In this document: positions 55,477 through 64,000 of the stretch, piece by piece | Position numbering within the stretch: the first letter of the stretch is position 1 | Layout: each line of letters begins with the position of its first letter | Assembly: GCA_016869715.1 (NCBI GenBank) | Contig: VGDM01000001.1 | Span: 186,001 to 250,000 of the forward strand | DNA from: Alphaproteobacteria bacterium | GTDB lineage: Bacteria; Pseudomonadota; Alphaproteobacteria; Acetobacterales; Acetobacteraceae | Direction of reading: 5' to 3' | Length of the DNA stretch: 64,000 nt | Translations under genes and position numbers: made by a program | Notes under the pieces: generated by a model | The model's database searches: none | What the model was told of the DNA's origin: nothing | The model's input: only the letters and a program-made list of their open reading frames with translations

Positions 55477-56448
55477 ATGGAAAAAGTTTTGACCCTGATC
55501 GCGCCGCGCGGCGCGCTTGTCCCGGAACATCAGGCCAAGGTTGCCGCGGCGCTGCGCGATGCAGGCGCTGAAGTCAGTGCCGTGGCGCCGCTTGCCGCGC
55601 ATGAGGCCGCAGATATCCCCTTCGCCGGCCTGCCGCTGGATTACGCGGATCGCGCGGCGCGTGCGGCGCTGGAAGGCAGCCCGGTGGATGCCATCGCGCA
55701 GGAGGCAGCCGGGCGGCGCAAGCGGCTGCTCATTGCCGATATGGACAGCACCATGGTCACCAGTGAAACACTCGATGAGCTGGCGGGTGAGGCTGGGCTC
55801 AAGGACGAAATCTCGGCCATTACGCGCCGCGCCATGAATGGCGAATTGGATTTCGAAGGCGCGCTGCGGGAACGCGTTGGCATGCTGAAGGGCCTGGCGC
55901 TGGAGGCTTTGGAGCGCACCTGGGCCACCACCGCGCTGATGCCCGGCGCCGAGGAATTGGTGGCGACCATGCGTGCCCATGGCGCGCGCTGCGCCCTGGT
56001 GTCGGGTGGCTTCACCTTTTTCACGGGCCGGGTCGCGGAACGGCTCGGCTTTCATGAACATTACTCCAATACCCTGTTGCATGAGGCCGGCCGGCTGACC
56101 GGCCAGGTAGGCGAGCCCATTTTGGGCCGCAACGCCAAGCTGGTTACGCTGAAGCGCCTGGCAGCGGAAGAAGGGCTTGATCTGGCGGCGAGCCTGGCCG
56201 TGGGTGATGGCGCGAATGATCTATCCATGCTGGGCGAGGCTGGGCTCGGCATTGCCTTCAAGGCCAAGCCCGTGGTGGCGGCAGCAGCGCGGGCGCGGGT
56301 GGATCACGCGGATTTGCGGGCGCTTTTGTTCGCGCAGGGGTATCGGGGGGAAGAGTTTCGGCGGGGGGGGGTGAAGCTTCAGCCTTCCGAGCATACGATT
56401 GGTGTCGCAACAAAAGTTTGCATCGCAGGATCAGCAAATGGAAACTGA
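55477..56448 (+). CDS. serB: Phosphoserine phosphatase
   Basis: HAD-family enzyme for the last step of serine synthesis. Motif I IADMDSTMVTSETLDELA (nucleophile Asp), motif II LVSGGFTFFTG, and motif III/IV KLVTLKRLAAEEG with VGDGANDLSMLGEAGLGIAFKAKP are complete. A run of nine G at 56363-56371 follows residues EEFRR. With eight G the frame would stop at once (TGA), giving a 298-residue protein of normal length; with nine G it gains 25 residues (VKLQPSEHTIGVATKV...). The true end is therefore uncertain. Confidence 0.93.
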   Translation: MEKVLTLIAPRGALVPEHQAKVAAALRDAGAEVSAVAPLAAHEAADIPFAGLPLDYADRAARAALEGSPVDAIAQEAAGRRKRLLIADMDSTMVTSETLDELAGEAGLKDEISAITRRAMNGELDFEGALRERVGMLKGLALEALERTWATTALMPGAEELVATMRAHGARCALVSGGFTFFTGRVAERLGFHEHYSNTLLHEAGRLTGQVGEPILGRNAKLVTLKRLAAEEGLDLAASLAVGDGANDLSMLGEAGLGIAFKAKPVVAAAARARVDHADLRALLFAQGYRGEEFRRGGVKLQPSEHTIGVATKVCIAGSANGN

Positions 56449-56587
56449 AGCCTTGGAGCGCGCGGCGCTTGCGGAAATGCTCGAGCAGCGGCGTGCCGGC
56501 TGGTTCATCTCGGCAGAGGAAATGGATCATCGCCTTGAGGAAATTCTCAAGGCGAAGCTGGCATGGCTTGGTTCACGTAAAGATTGA
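56438..56587 (+). CDS. Small hypothetical helical protein
   Basis: From ATG 56438 a 49-residue product: METEALERAALAEMLEQRRA, then GWFISAEEMDHRLEEILKAK and LAWLGSRKD. The frame is open upstream to 56399. It overlaps the (possibly artificial) end of serB and, at its 3' end, the convergent TauE gene by 15 bases. It looks like a short amphipathic helical protein; no family recognised. Confidence 0.4.
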   Translation: METEALERAALAEMLEQRRAGWFISAEEMDHRLEEILKAKLAWLGSRKD

Positions 56588-57205
56588 CCAAAACATCCGC
56601 GCACTCGTGATTGCCAGAAACACCGCGAAGGCGCGCGTCAGCACCAAAGGCGGGATGCTATGCGCAAGCTTCACGCCCCAAGGGGTTCTGATGATTGACG
56701 TGGGCGCAATCAGCGCAAAGCCGATCAGGCTGATATAGCCGAATGAGAAGCGCGGCACGCGCGGATAGCTCCACCCGCCCCAGATCCGGCCAATCGTCGC
56801 TGGAATGGCGATAATCACGCCAAAGGCCGATGCGGTCGCGACTGCGGCGCGGATGAGGTAGCCAAGCAAGGACAGCAAAGGCACCCCAAGCGTGCCGCCG
56901 CCAATGCCCATCATGGCGCTGACCGAACCAATGCCAAAGCCAAGTGCGGTGCGCGGCGCGCCTTCCGGCACGCGATCGGTCAATATATCCATCGCCTCCG
57001 TCGCGCTGTGCTTCCGCGCCGATTGGATAGAGGTTGGGAGAATGGTAGCGAGGGAGGTCGCGACGGCGACCTTCATCTGCACCGCCTCAGGAATGCCAAA
57101 AAGCGGAAAAACATTGAACAGCAGCGGCACAATCACGATGACACCACCAACGCCAAGCAAGCCCGCCAGCGTGCTGGAAGCCAAACCGGTTGCTTCCATG
57201 GTCAA
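56573..57205 (-). pseudogene. TauE/SafE-type sulfite exporter, internally deleted
   Basis: Clear TauE/SafE pieces: ATGLASSTLAGLLGVGGVIVIVPLLF, VAVATSLATILPTSIQSARKH and SVSAMMGIGGGTLGVPLLSLLGY, with the end GVKLAHSIPPLVLTRAFAVFLAITSARM. Between SARKH and the DRVPEG segment the family has about 55-60 more residues (two helices); here only nine residues join them, in frame. Upstream the same frame encodes DPLWLGALALTM, normal for the family, but has no ATG; only TTG 57205 or a CTG can start it. The protein probably cannot fold as an eight-helix exporter. Confidence 0.7.
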
Positions 57206-57344
57206 AGCCAGGGCGCCGAGCCAAAGCGGATCGTTTAAATATGTCAGGTTATCTCACTAACGCTGTGCCGTCCTCAAGCGGCGTGGCATAAAGCGCTGTG
57301 GCTTGCGCGTCACCCCATGGGGGCGCGCCAAGGGGATGTTTTCA

Positions 57345-58046
57345 ATGGCTGACGCGCGAATCCTGGGCGTTTTGGGCGGCATGGGGCCGCTCGCAAGTGC
57401 ATGTTTCGTGCAGCGCCTCACGCTGCTGACACCGGCAGAGCGTGATCAGGACCATATCCCGACGATCCTGTGGTCTGACCCGCGCGTACCGGACCGCACG
57501 GCGGCGCGGGTTGCCGGCGGGGAAGACCCCTTGCCCGCGCTGGTGCGCGGCATTCGCGGGCTGGAAGCCGCCGGCTGTGGCGCCATCGCCATTCCCTGCA
57601 ATACCGCCCATGGCTGGTATGATGGCATGCGTGCCGCGACTAACCTGCCCATTCTGCATATTGTGGATGCGGCGGGCGCGGAATTGCAGCGGCTTGGCGT
57701 GGCCGGCGGGCGCATTGGCGTGATGGGCACGGCGGGCACGCTCGCGATGCGGCTTTATCAGCAAAGGCTGGATGGGCTCGGCTATGAATGCCTGACACCG
57801 AGCGAGGCCGAAATGCAAAGCCGCGTGACGCCAGCGGTTACGGCGGTGAAGGCGAATGGGCTGGCGGAATCCTATGAACCGCTCGCGGAAGTGGCGCGCA
57901 GCCTGATGGCGCGCGGCGCGCGGGCGGTGGTGCTGGGGTGTACGGAAATACCGCTTGGCATCGCGGCGGGGCCGGCGCTGCCCTTTCCAGTGGCAGATAC
58001 GATTGATGCGCTGGCGCGGGCGGCGATTGGCTGGGCAAAACCGTAA
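57345..58046 (+). CDS. Aspartate/glutamate racemase family protein
   Basis: Cofactor-independent amino-acid racemase with two catalytic Cys. ILGVLGGMGPLASACFVQRL is the start, the first Cys is in AIPCNTAHGWYD and the second in VVLGCTEIPLGI. Length 233 from ATG 57345, which has an AAGGGG site at good distance; 57336 and 57303 are in-frame alternatives. It may provide D-Asp or D-Glu for cell-wall synthesis or act on hydantoins; not decided. Confidence 0.9.
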   Translation: MADARILGVLGGMGPLASACFVQRLTLLTPAERDQDHIPTILWSDPRVPDRTAARVAGGEDPLPALVRGIRGLEAAGCGAIAIPCNTAHGWYDGMRAATNLPILHIVDAAGAELQRLGVAGGRIGVMGTAGTLAMRLYQQRLDGLGYECLTPSEAEMQSRVTPAVTAVKANGLAESYEPLAEVARSLMARGARAVVLGCTEIPLGIAAGPALPFPVADTIDALARAAIGWAKP

Positions 58047-58050
58047 CGCG

Positions 58051-58962
58051 TCACTTCCCCGCCAACATCGCCTCCACCATCGCACGATACGGCGTTGTGC
58101 CATCGCGGGCGCGCAAGGCGCCCGCCGCGGAGGCGAAACGCAGCGCGGCTTCAATCGGCATGCGCTCCGCCATCGCCAAGGCACAGGAGCCGTGGAACAC
58201 ATCGCCCGCGCCGGTAGTATTGGTGGCCTCAACCGGAAAGGCCGGGATTTCCTGCGGCGCGGCCATGCTGGGGGCCAGCCATAGCGTACCTTTCTCAACG
58301 CGCGTCACGGCGGCAAGCTTCACCGGGCCTGAGGCCAAGGCGCGGCGCAGCCCTTCTTCCGGCGCGCAACCAGGTGCGAAATTCTGCAAGCCGGTGACCG
58401 AGAAAATTGCGTGATCCACGCGCGGCACCAAATCCACCAGAAGGCGCGTTTCGCTTTTCTCGCCGTCCAGCACCACGGGAATGCCAAGCCGACGCGCCTC
58501 GGCAGCGGCGGCGGCGACACCTTCGGGCCAGCGCGGATCGCAACACAAGGCCCCGGCGCCGACCAGCGTTTCCAAGGGCAGCCAGCCAGGGTCTATCCCC
58601 AGATCAGCGCCGCGAAAGCCGGTAATGGTGCGCTCCCCATGGCGGTCCACCAGCACGGCGGAAACCGGGCTTCGCCCACCCCCCACGCGCTTGAGGCCGG
58701 CAGTCTTCACGCCATCCGCTTCCAGGGCAGCGGCCAGCAAGGGCGCCTTCAAATCATCGCCAACGCGGCCCCAGAAATGCGCGCGACCACCAAGGCGGGT
58801 CACGGAAATCACCTCATTGGCCGCCATGCCGCCGGCATTCAGCACATAGGATCGGGCGGCGATTTTCGCGGGCGGTTGAGGTATATCCATCACCCGGAAC
58901 ACATGATCGGCGACAACATTGCCAAGGCAGACAACACGCGGCGGAGGAAGGGGAGCGGCCAT
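58051..58962 (-). CDS. PfkB-family carbohydrate kinase
   Basis: Ribokinase-fold sugar kinase of 303 residues. VVCLGNVVADHVFRV, the first signature AGGMAANEVISVTRLGGRAHFWGRVGDD and the second signature with the catalytic base, ATNTTGAGDVFHGSCALAMA, are complete. The sugar is unknown. It is convergent with the racemase gene, and its ATG shares two bases with the ATG of the divergent pseudouridine synthase (CATG at 58960-58963). Confidence 0.9.
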   Translation of the reverse strand: MAAPLPPPRVVCLGNVVADHVFRVMDIPQPPAKIAARSYVLNAGGMAANEVISVTRLGGRAHFWGRVGDDLKAPLLAAALEADGVKTAGLKRVGGGRSPVSAVLVDRHGERTITGFRGADLGIDPGWLPLETLVGAGALCCDPRWPEGVAAAAAEARRLGIPVVLDGEKSETRLLVDLVPRVDHAIFSVTGLQNFAPGCAPEEGLRRALASGPVKLAAVTRVEKGTLWLAPSMAAPQEIPAFPVEATNTTGAGDVFHGSCALAMAERMPIEAALRFASAAGALRARDGTTPYRAMVEAMLAGK

Positions 58963-59665
58963 GTTGGGGCAAAGCCTGTCACGGCAAGCCAGGTTTGGCC
59001 AAGTGCCCGATCAGGTTGCATCCCGCATCCTGCTGCTGCGGGATGATGCGCTGGTGCTGAACAAGCCGGCGGGGCTTGCGACACATCGCGGGCCGCGCGG
59101 TAGTGCCTCGGTGGAAGATTGGTTGCCCGCTTTGCAAATGGGCAGGCGCCATTTGCCGCAGCCAGCGCATCGGTTGGATCAGGATACGGCGGGTTGCCTG
59201 GTGCTGGGGCGCACCAAGCCGGCCTTGGCAGCGCTTGGCGCCATTTTCGCCAAGGGCTCGGCAGCGAAGACCTATTGGGCGGTGGTGCAAGGCGGCCCGG
59301 AGGATGATGCGGGGGAAATCGCCTTGCCGATCCGCAAGATCAGCTCTCGCGCGCAGGGCTGGCGGATGGAAGCGCATGCAGATGGGCTGGCTTCACTGAC
59401 ACGCTGGCGCTGCGTGGGGCGCGGCGCTGGCATGGCCTGGCTGGAATTGGTGCCGGAGACCGGGCGGACGCATCAATTACGCGTGCACTGCGCGGCGATG
59501 GGGTGGCCGATTTTGGGCGATGCGCTTTACGGCGCGGGAGGGGCTGGCGGCTTGCATTTGCTGGCGCGGGCGATTGCGCTGCCGCTGGAACCGCCCTTGC
59601 AGGCGGAAGCGCCTCCGCCGCCGCATATGGCGGGTGCATTGCGTGGATGTGGCTGGCACGCGTAG
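58961..59665 (+). CDS. RluA-family pseudouridine synthase
   Basis: Isomerises uridine in rRNA or tRNA. DDALVLNKPAGLATHRG, the catalytic Asp in AHRLDQDTAGCLVLGRT and the C-terminal TGRTHQLRVHCAAMGWPILGDALYG are the RluA signatures. The N-terminal S4 domain is lacking, as in the RluA/RluC-short types. Length 234 from ATG 58961; the frame is open to 58919. Target uridine unknown. Confidence 0.92.
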   Translation: MLGQSLSRQARFGQVPDQVASRILLLRDDALVLNKPAGLATHRGPRGSASVEDWLPALQMGRRHLPQPAHRLDQDTAGCLVLGRTKPALAALGAIFAKGSAAKTYWAVVQGGPEDDAGEIALPIRKISSRAQGWRMEAHADGLASLTRWRCVGRGAGMAWLELVPETGRTHQLRVHCAAMGWPILGDALYGAGGAGGLHLLARAIALPLEPPLQAEAPPPPHMAGALRGCGWHA

Positions 59666-59807
59666 GTGTAGTGGCTGCGTTCATTTTATGGCGAAAGATC
59701 CTCCAACCATGACGGAAAGCGGCCAGTCATTTTGAAGAAAGCCATCGTGAAGTTTGCGAATACAACTGGCAAAAGATACCGGGGAAATGCATGTGCCAAT
59801 GGTAGAC

Positions 59808-60446
59808 CTAGAGGGAAAAATATCGCCATAGGATATACAGAAGCACACGATGCGCGCCGATCGGTGTGGCGAGTTCGCTATTCACGCCTTCAAACACCAC
59901 GGAAATCTTACGGCGAAAAATCTCGGGAAAGCGGCTCCATTGAAACTGCGTGGGGCTCACACCCCAATCCATCGCCTCCAGCGCCGGGGCTTGCGGCAGG
60001 TTAAATAGCCGCGTGCGTGCGGCTTCATCCAACTGCACCTTGCGCGCCGGGTTGAAGTCGACATCGCCGCCTGAGGATGAAAAATGATATTCGCAGTGTT
60101 GCAGCAATTTCGCGCGCGGGAAAAGATCGCGTAGGAACATGCCTTCTCTCCAGCCTGGATGGCAGCAGATGGTATCGGGGCGGAAGCCTTCGCTGCGCAG
60201 ATCAACTAAGGCCCGCGCGACGGCCTGCGCACGTCGGCTGGAAGCCTCCATCGGGCGCAGATAGCGATGTGTTTGCTCGCCCGCCCCTTGCGGTTCCGGG
60301 TAGCGGATGTGGGTGACACTAGGCAGCGCGATATTCTCCCGCTCCCCAAGGCCAATCACCCGCGCGCCGGGGCGCGCGGCAATCATCGGCGCCAAATGGC
60401 GATACTGGCCGGGGAAATTTTGGTGAATGAAGAGCGCCTGAACCAA
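59808..60446 (-). pseudogene. Truncated GT4-type glycosyltransferase (N-terminal domain only)
   Basis: The legible part begins at TTG 60446: VQALFIHQNFPGQYRHLAPM, then HIRYPEPQGAG, CCHPGWREGMFLRDLFPRAK, LQHCEYHFSSSGGDVDFNP and PALEAMDWGVSPTQFQWSRFP. These match the first domain of a family of about 400-residue glycosyltransferases. After SVVFEGVNSELATPIG the match ends and ten unrelated residues (HRVLLYILWR) lead to a stop, so the donor-binding C-terminal domain is gone. The 140 bases beyond (59666-59807) are relatively AT-rich, contain no recognised gene, and may mark the deletion joint. Confidence 0.7.
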
Positions 60447-60567
60447 GCCAACCCATCCTGAAGCCAACTGCCGCGAAAACCGGCATTTGCCGGGCGCGCG
60501 CAATTGCCCCCTTGGCGGGGCGGCGCGAAGCCCTGACAATGGCGCCTAATCAGGAGAGAAAGGCCCC

Positions 60568-61317
60568 ATGACATTTAATTTCACCGGCAAGAAGGTTTTG
60601 GTCGCAGGCGGCAGCCGCGGCATTGGGCGTTCTATTGCGCTGGGCTTCGCTGCCGGCGGGGCTGCGGTTTCCATCTGCGCCCGTGGCGCTGCCGGGCTGG
60701 AAGCCACGCGGGCGGAGATTGCTGCCCATGGTGTCGCGGCCCATGTCATGCCCGCAGACCTTGCCAATCAGGCGCAGATTGAAGCCTGGGTGGCGGCTGC
60801 GGCTGCGGCGCTCGGCGGCGTGGATGTGCTAGTGAATAATGCCTCGGGCTTTGGCATGGCCGATACGGAAGATGGCTGGCAGAAAAGCCTGGATGTGGAT
60901 GTGATGGCGACGGTCCGCGCCTCCCGCGCCGCGCTGCCTTTTTTGCGCGCGGCTAAGGGGTGCATCGTGAATACCACCTCCATCTCCGGCCTTGGGCCTT
61001 CGGTGCGCACGCCGGCCTATGCGGCGGTGAAGGCGCTGGTCATCAATTACACGGCATCCCAGGCGGCGGGCCTCGCCAAGGATGGCGTGCGCGTGAATGC
61101 CATTGCGCCGGGATCCATCGAATTCCCGGGCGGCATGTGGGAAGAACGCAAAACCACCGACCCCACACTATACGGGCGAATCTTGGCGAGTATCCCCTTC
61201 GGCCGCTACGGCACGCCAGAAGAAGTGGCCAATGCTGCGCTGTTCCTGGCATCCCCCCTCGCGGGCTGGATCACGGGGCAGACCCTTGTCGTGGATGGCG
61301 GCCAGACCCTGACCTGA
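60568..61317 (+). CDS. SDR-family oxidoreductase
   Basis: A 249-residue NAD(P)-dependent reductase. Cofactor motif VAGGSRGIGRSIALGF, NNASGFG, NTTSISGLGPSVRTPAYAAVKALVINYT with catalytic Ser, Tyr and Lys, and the tail FLASPLAGWITGQTLVVDGGQTLT. The Arg after strand 2 (SICARGAAGL) favours NADPH. The substrate is not evident. A single gene between the broken glycosyltransferase and katG. Confidence 0.92.
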   Translation: MTFNFTGKKVLVAGGSRGIGRSIALGFAAGGAAVSICARGAAGLEATRAEIAAHGVAAHVMPADLANQAQIEAWVAAAAAALGGVDVLVNNASGFGMADTEDGWQKSLDVDVMATVRASRAALPFLRAAKGCIVNTTSISGLGPSVRTPAYAAVKALVINYTASQAAGLAKDGVRVNAIAPGSIEFPGGMWEERKTTDPTLYGRILASIPFGRYGTPEEVANAALFLASPLAGWITGQTLVVDGGQTLT

Positions 61318-61469
61318 TGGATCATCCAGCCCGTGAATTAAAAACTTCAAAATTATGAGTTAGACAGTTTGCCTAGGCTGGCCTAGTCACTTTCGCAGAG
61401 TGCCGGGACGTCTGGGCAAGGCGTGATCCGGCGCCATGTCAGCGGGGCGGGCTTCGCCCCGAACCATAG

Positions 61470-63692
<2,223 letters not shown>

Positions 63693-63717
63693 GGTTGCAA
63701 TGCAGGAATTTTACCGG

Positions 63718-63748
63718 GGGCGTCGGTTTGAAGCCGGCGCCCTTTTTT
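63718..63748 (+). terminator. Intrinsic terminator of katG
   Basis: Stem GGGCGTCGG (63718-63726) with CCGGCGCCC (63734-63742), one G-T pair, loop TTTGAAG, followed directly by six T. It lies 25 bases after the katG stop. Confidence 0.85.
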
Positions 63749-63817
63749 CATGCTTGACGCGTGGCATGGGTCAGGGGACGCTCAACCCCTACGAAGCCTG
63801 TCTTGGGAGAGACCCCT

Positions 63818-64000
63818 ATGCCCGAACCCGACCCCGAAACCGAATTCGATATCGCGCTGGCGCGCGCCGGGGTAGTTGTACCACCGGGACGGCGGGCCGC
63901 GATGATGGAAGGCTTTCGCGCATGGCTTGACATGCGGAAGCTTCTCAATGAAGCCATGCCGCTCACGACTGAACCTGCTTTCGCGCTGACGCAGCCGGCG
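63818..64000 (+). CDS. AtzG-like/DUF4089 protein, 5' part
   Basis: Open to the window edge. The product begins MPEPDPETEFDIALARAGVV, then PPGRRAAMMEGFRAWLDMRK and LLNEAMPLTTEPAFALTQPA. This layout (acidic start, central helix pair, short Pro/Ala-rich tail with FxLxxP) resembles the small subunit AtzG/DUF4089, which forms a transamidosome-like complex with an amidase. If correct, an amidase gene (AtzE/GatA-like) should follow directly outside the window. Preceded by GGGAGAG, a good ribosome-binding site. Confidence 0.55.
   Translation, partial: MPEPDPETEFDIALARAGVVVPPGRRAAMMEGFRAWLDMRKLLNEAMPLTTEPAFALTQPA

Noticed and set aside
59732-60004. Plus-strand frame starting MKKAIVKFANTTGK
   Set aside because: Its first 25 codons lie in the AT-rich gap, and the rest is antisense to the truncated glycosyltransferase; no family resemblance.
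61330-61400. OxyR or Fur site upstream of katG
   Set aside because: An inverted repeat TAGGCTGGCCTA is present, but it does not match either consensus well enough to name a regulator.

Overview
The window is GC-rich alphaproteobacterial chromosome. Family-level reading points to Acetobacteraceae/Rhodospirillales (Roseomonas-like). The grounds are the infA-maf-RNase E/G-yacG order, a Bug-type tripartite-transporter binding protein, an AtzG-like protein and the generally alphaproteobacterial protein types. This taxonomic call is inference. Almost every base is coding, many neighbours overlap at ATGA or GTGA, and there is one tRNA, no rRNA, no CRISPR array and no recognisable intact insertion sequence or prophage.

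Layout. 0-5.4 kb: two broken genes (a TPR protein and a HupE/UreJ protein), then a pentapeptide-repeat protein, a UvrD/PcrA helicase and PrmA in one tight run. 5.4-15.8 kb: a flagellar rod-like orphan, a luciferase-like oxidoreductase, an RsmB-type rRNA methylase with a GNAT acetyltransferase, guaA, a Bug protein, a cluster of four very small proteins, ubiE divergent from mutM, and an enoyl-CoA hydratase. 15.9-25 kb: MscS channel, MFS exporter, HIG1-like membrane protein, etfBA-3-hydroxyacyl-CoA dehydrogenase, a decayed potassium channel, and ilvE coupled to an AhpD-fold protein. 25-33 kb: enoyl-CoA hydratase homologue, acyl-CoA synthetase, DapA-family lyase, Bcr/CflA exporter and GT2 glycosyltransferase in one coupled run, then an SDR and a GMC oxidoreductase. 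33-37 kb: yacG-rng-maf-infA and a CoA-transferase pair. 37-40 kb: two tandem broken GT4 glycosyltransferases with a tRNA-Ala(GGC) between them. 40-46.5 kb: kup, an AapQMP-type amino-acid ABC transporter without its binding protein, and an ornithine cyclodeaminase-family gene. 46.5-56.5 kb: mutL, MOSC protein, pgi, UMF1-type MFS, ilvH, ilvI, miaA, and serB on the other strand. 56.5-64 kb: a shortened TauE/SafE protein, Asp/Glu racemase, PfkB kinase, RluA-type pseudouridine synthase, a truncated glycosyltransferase, an SDR, katG with its terminator, and the start of an atzG-like gene.

Most genes serve core metabolism: branched-chain amino acids (ilvI, ilvH, ilvE), serine, GMP and ubiquinone synthesis, fatty or organic acid oxidation through CoA thioesters and ETF, DNA repair (uvrD, mutM, mutL), tRNA/rRNA modification, and potassium and amino-acid uptake.

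Two themes stand out. First, decay: seven genes carry stop codons, frameshifts, deletions or truncations that can be read base by base, nearly all in accessory or transport/cell-envelope functions. Second, two families of dispersed palindromic repeats sit at gene edges. Several supply the stop codon or terminal codons of the adjoining gene (PrmA C terminus, MiaA N terminus, ends of the cyclodeaminase, MOSC and MscS genes). I found no convincing new multi-gene defence or biosynthetic system.
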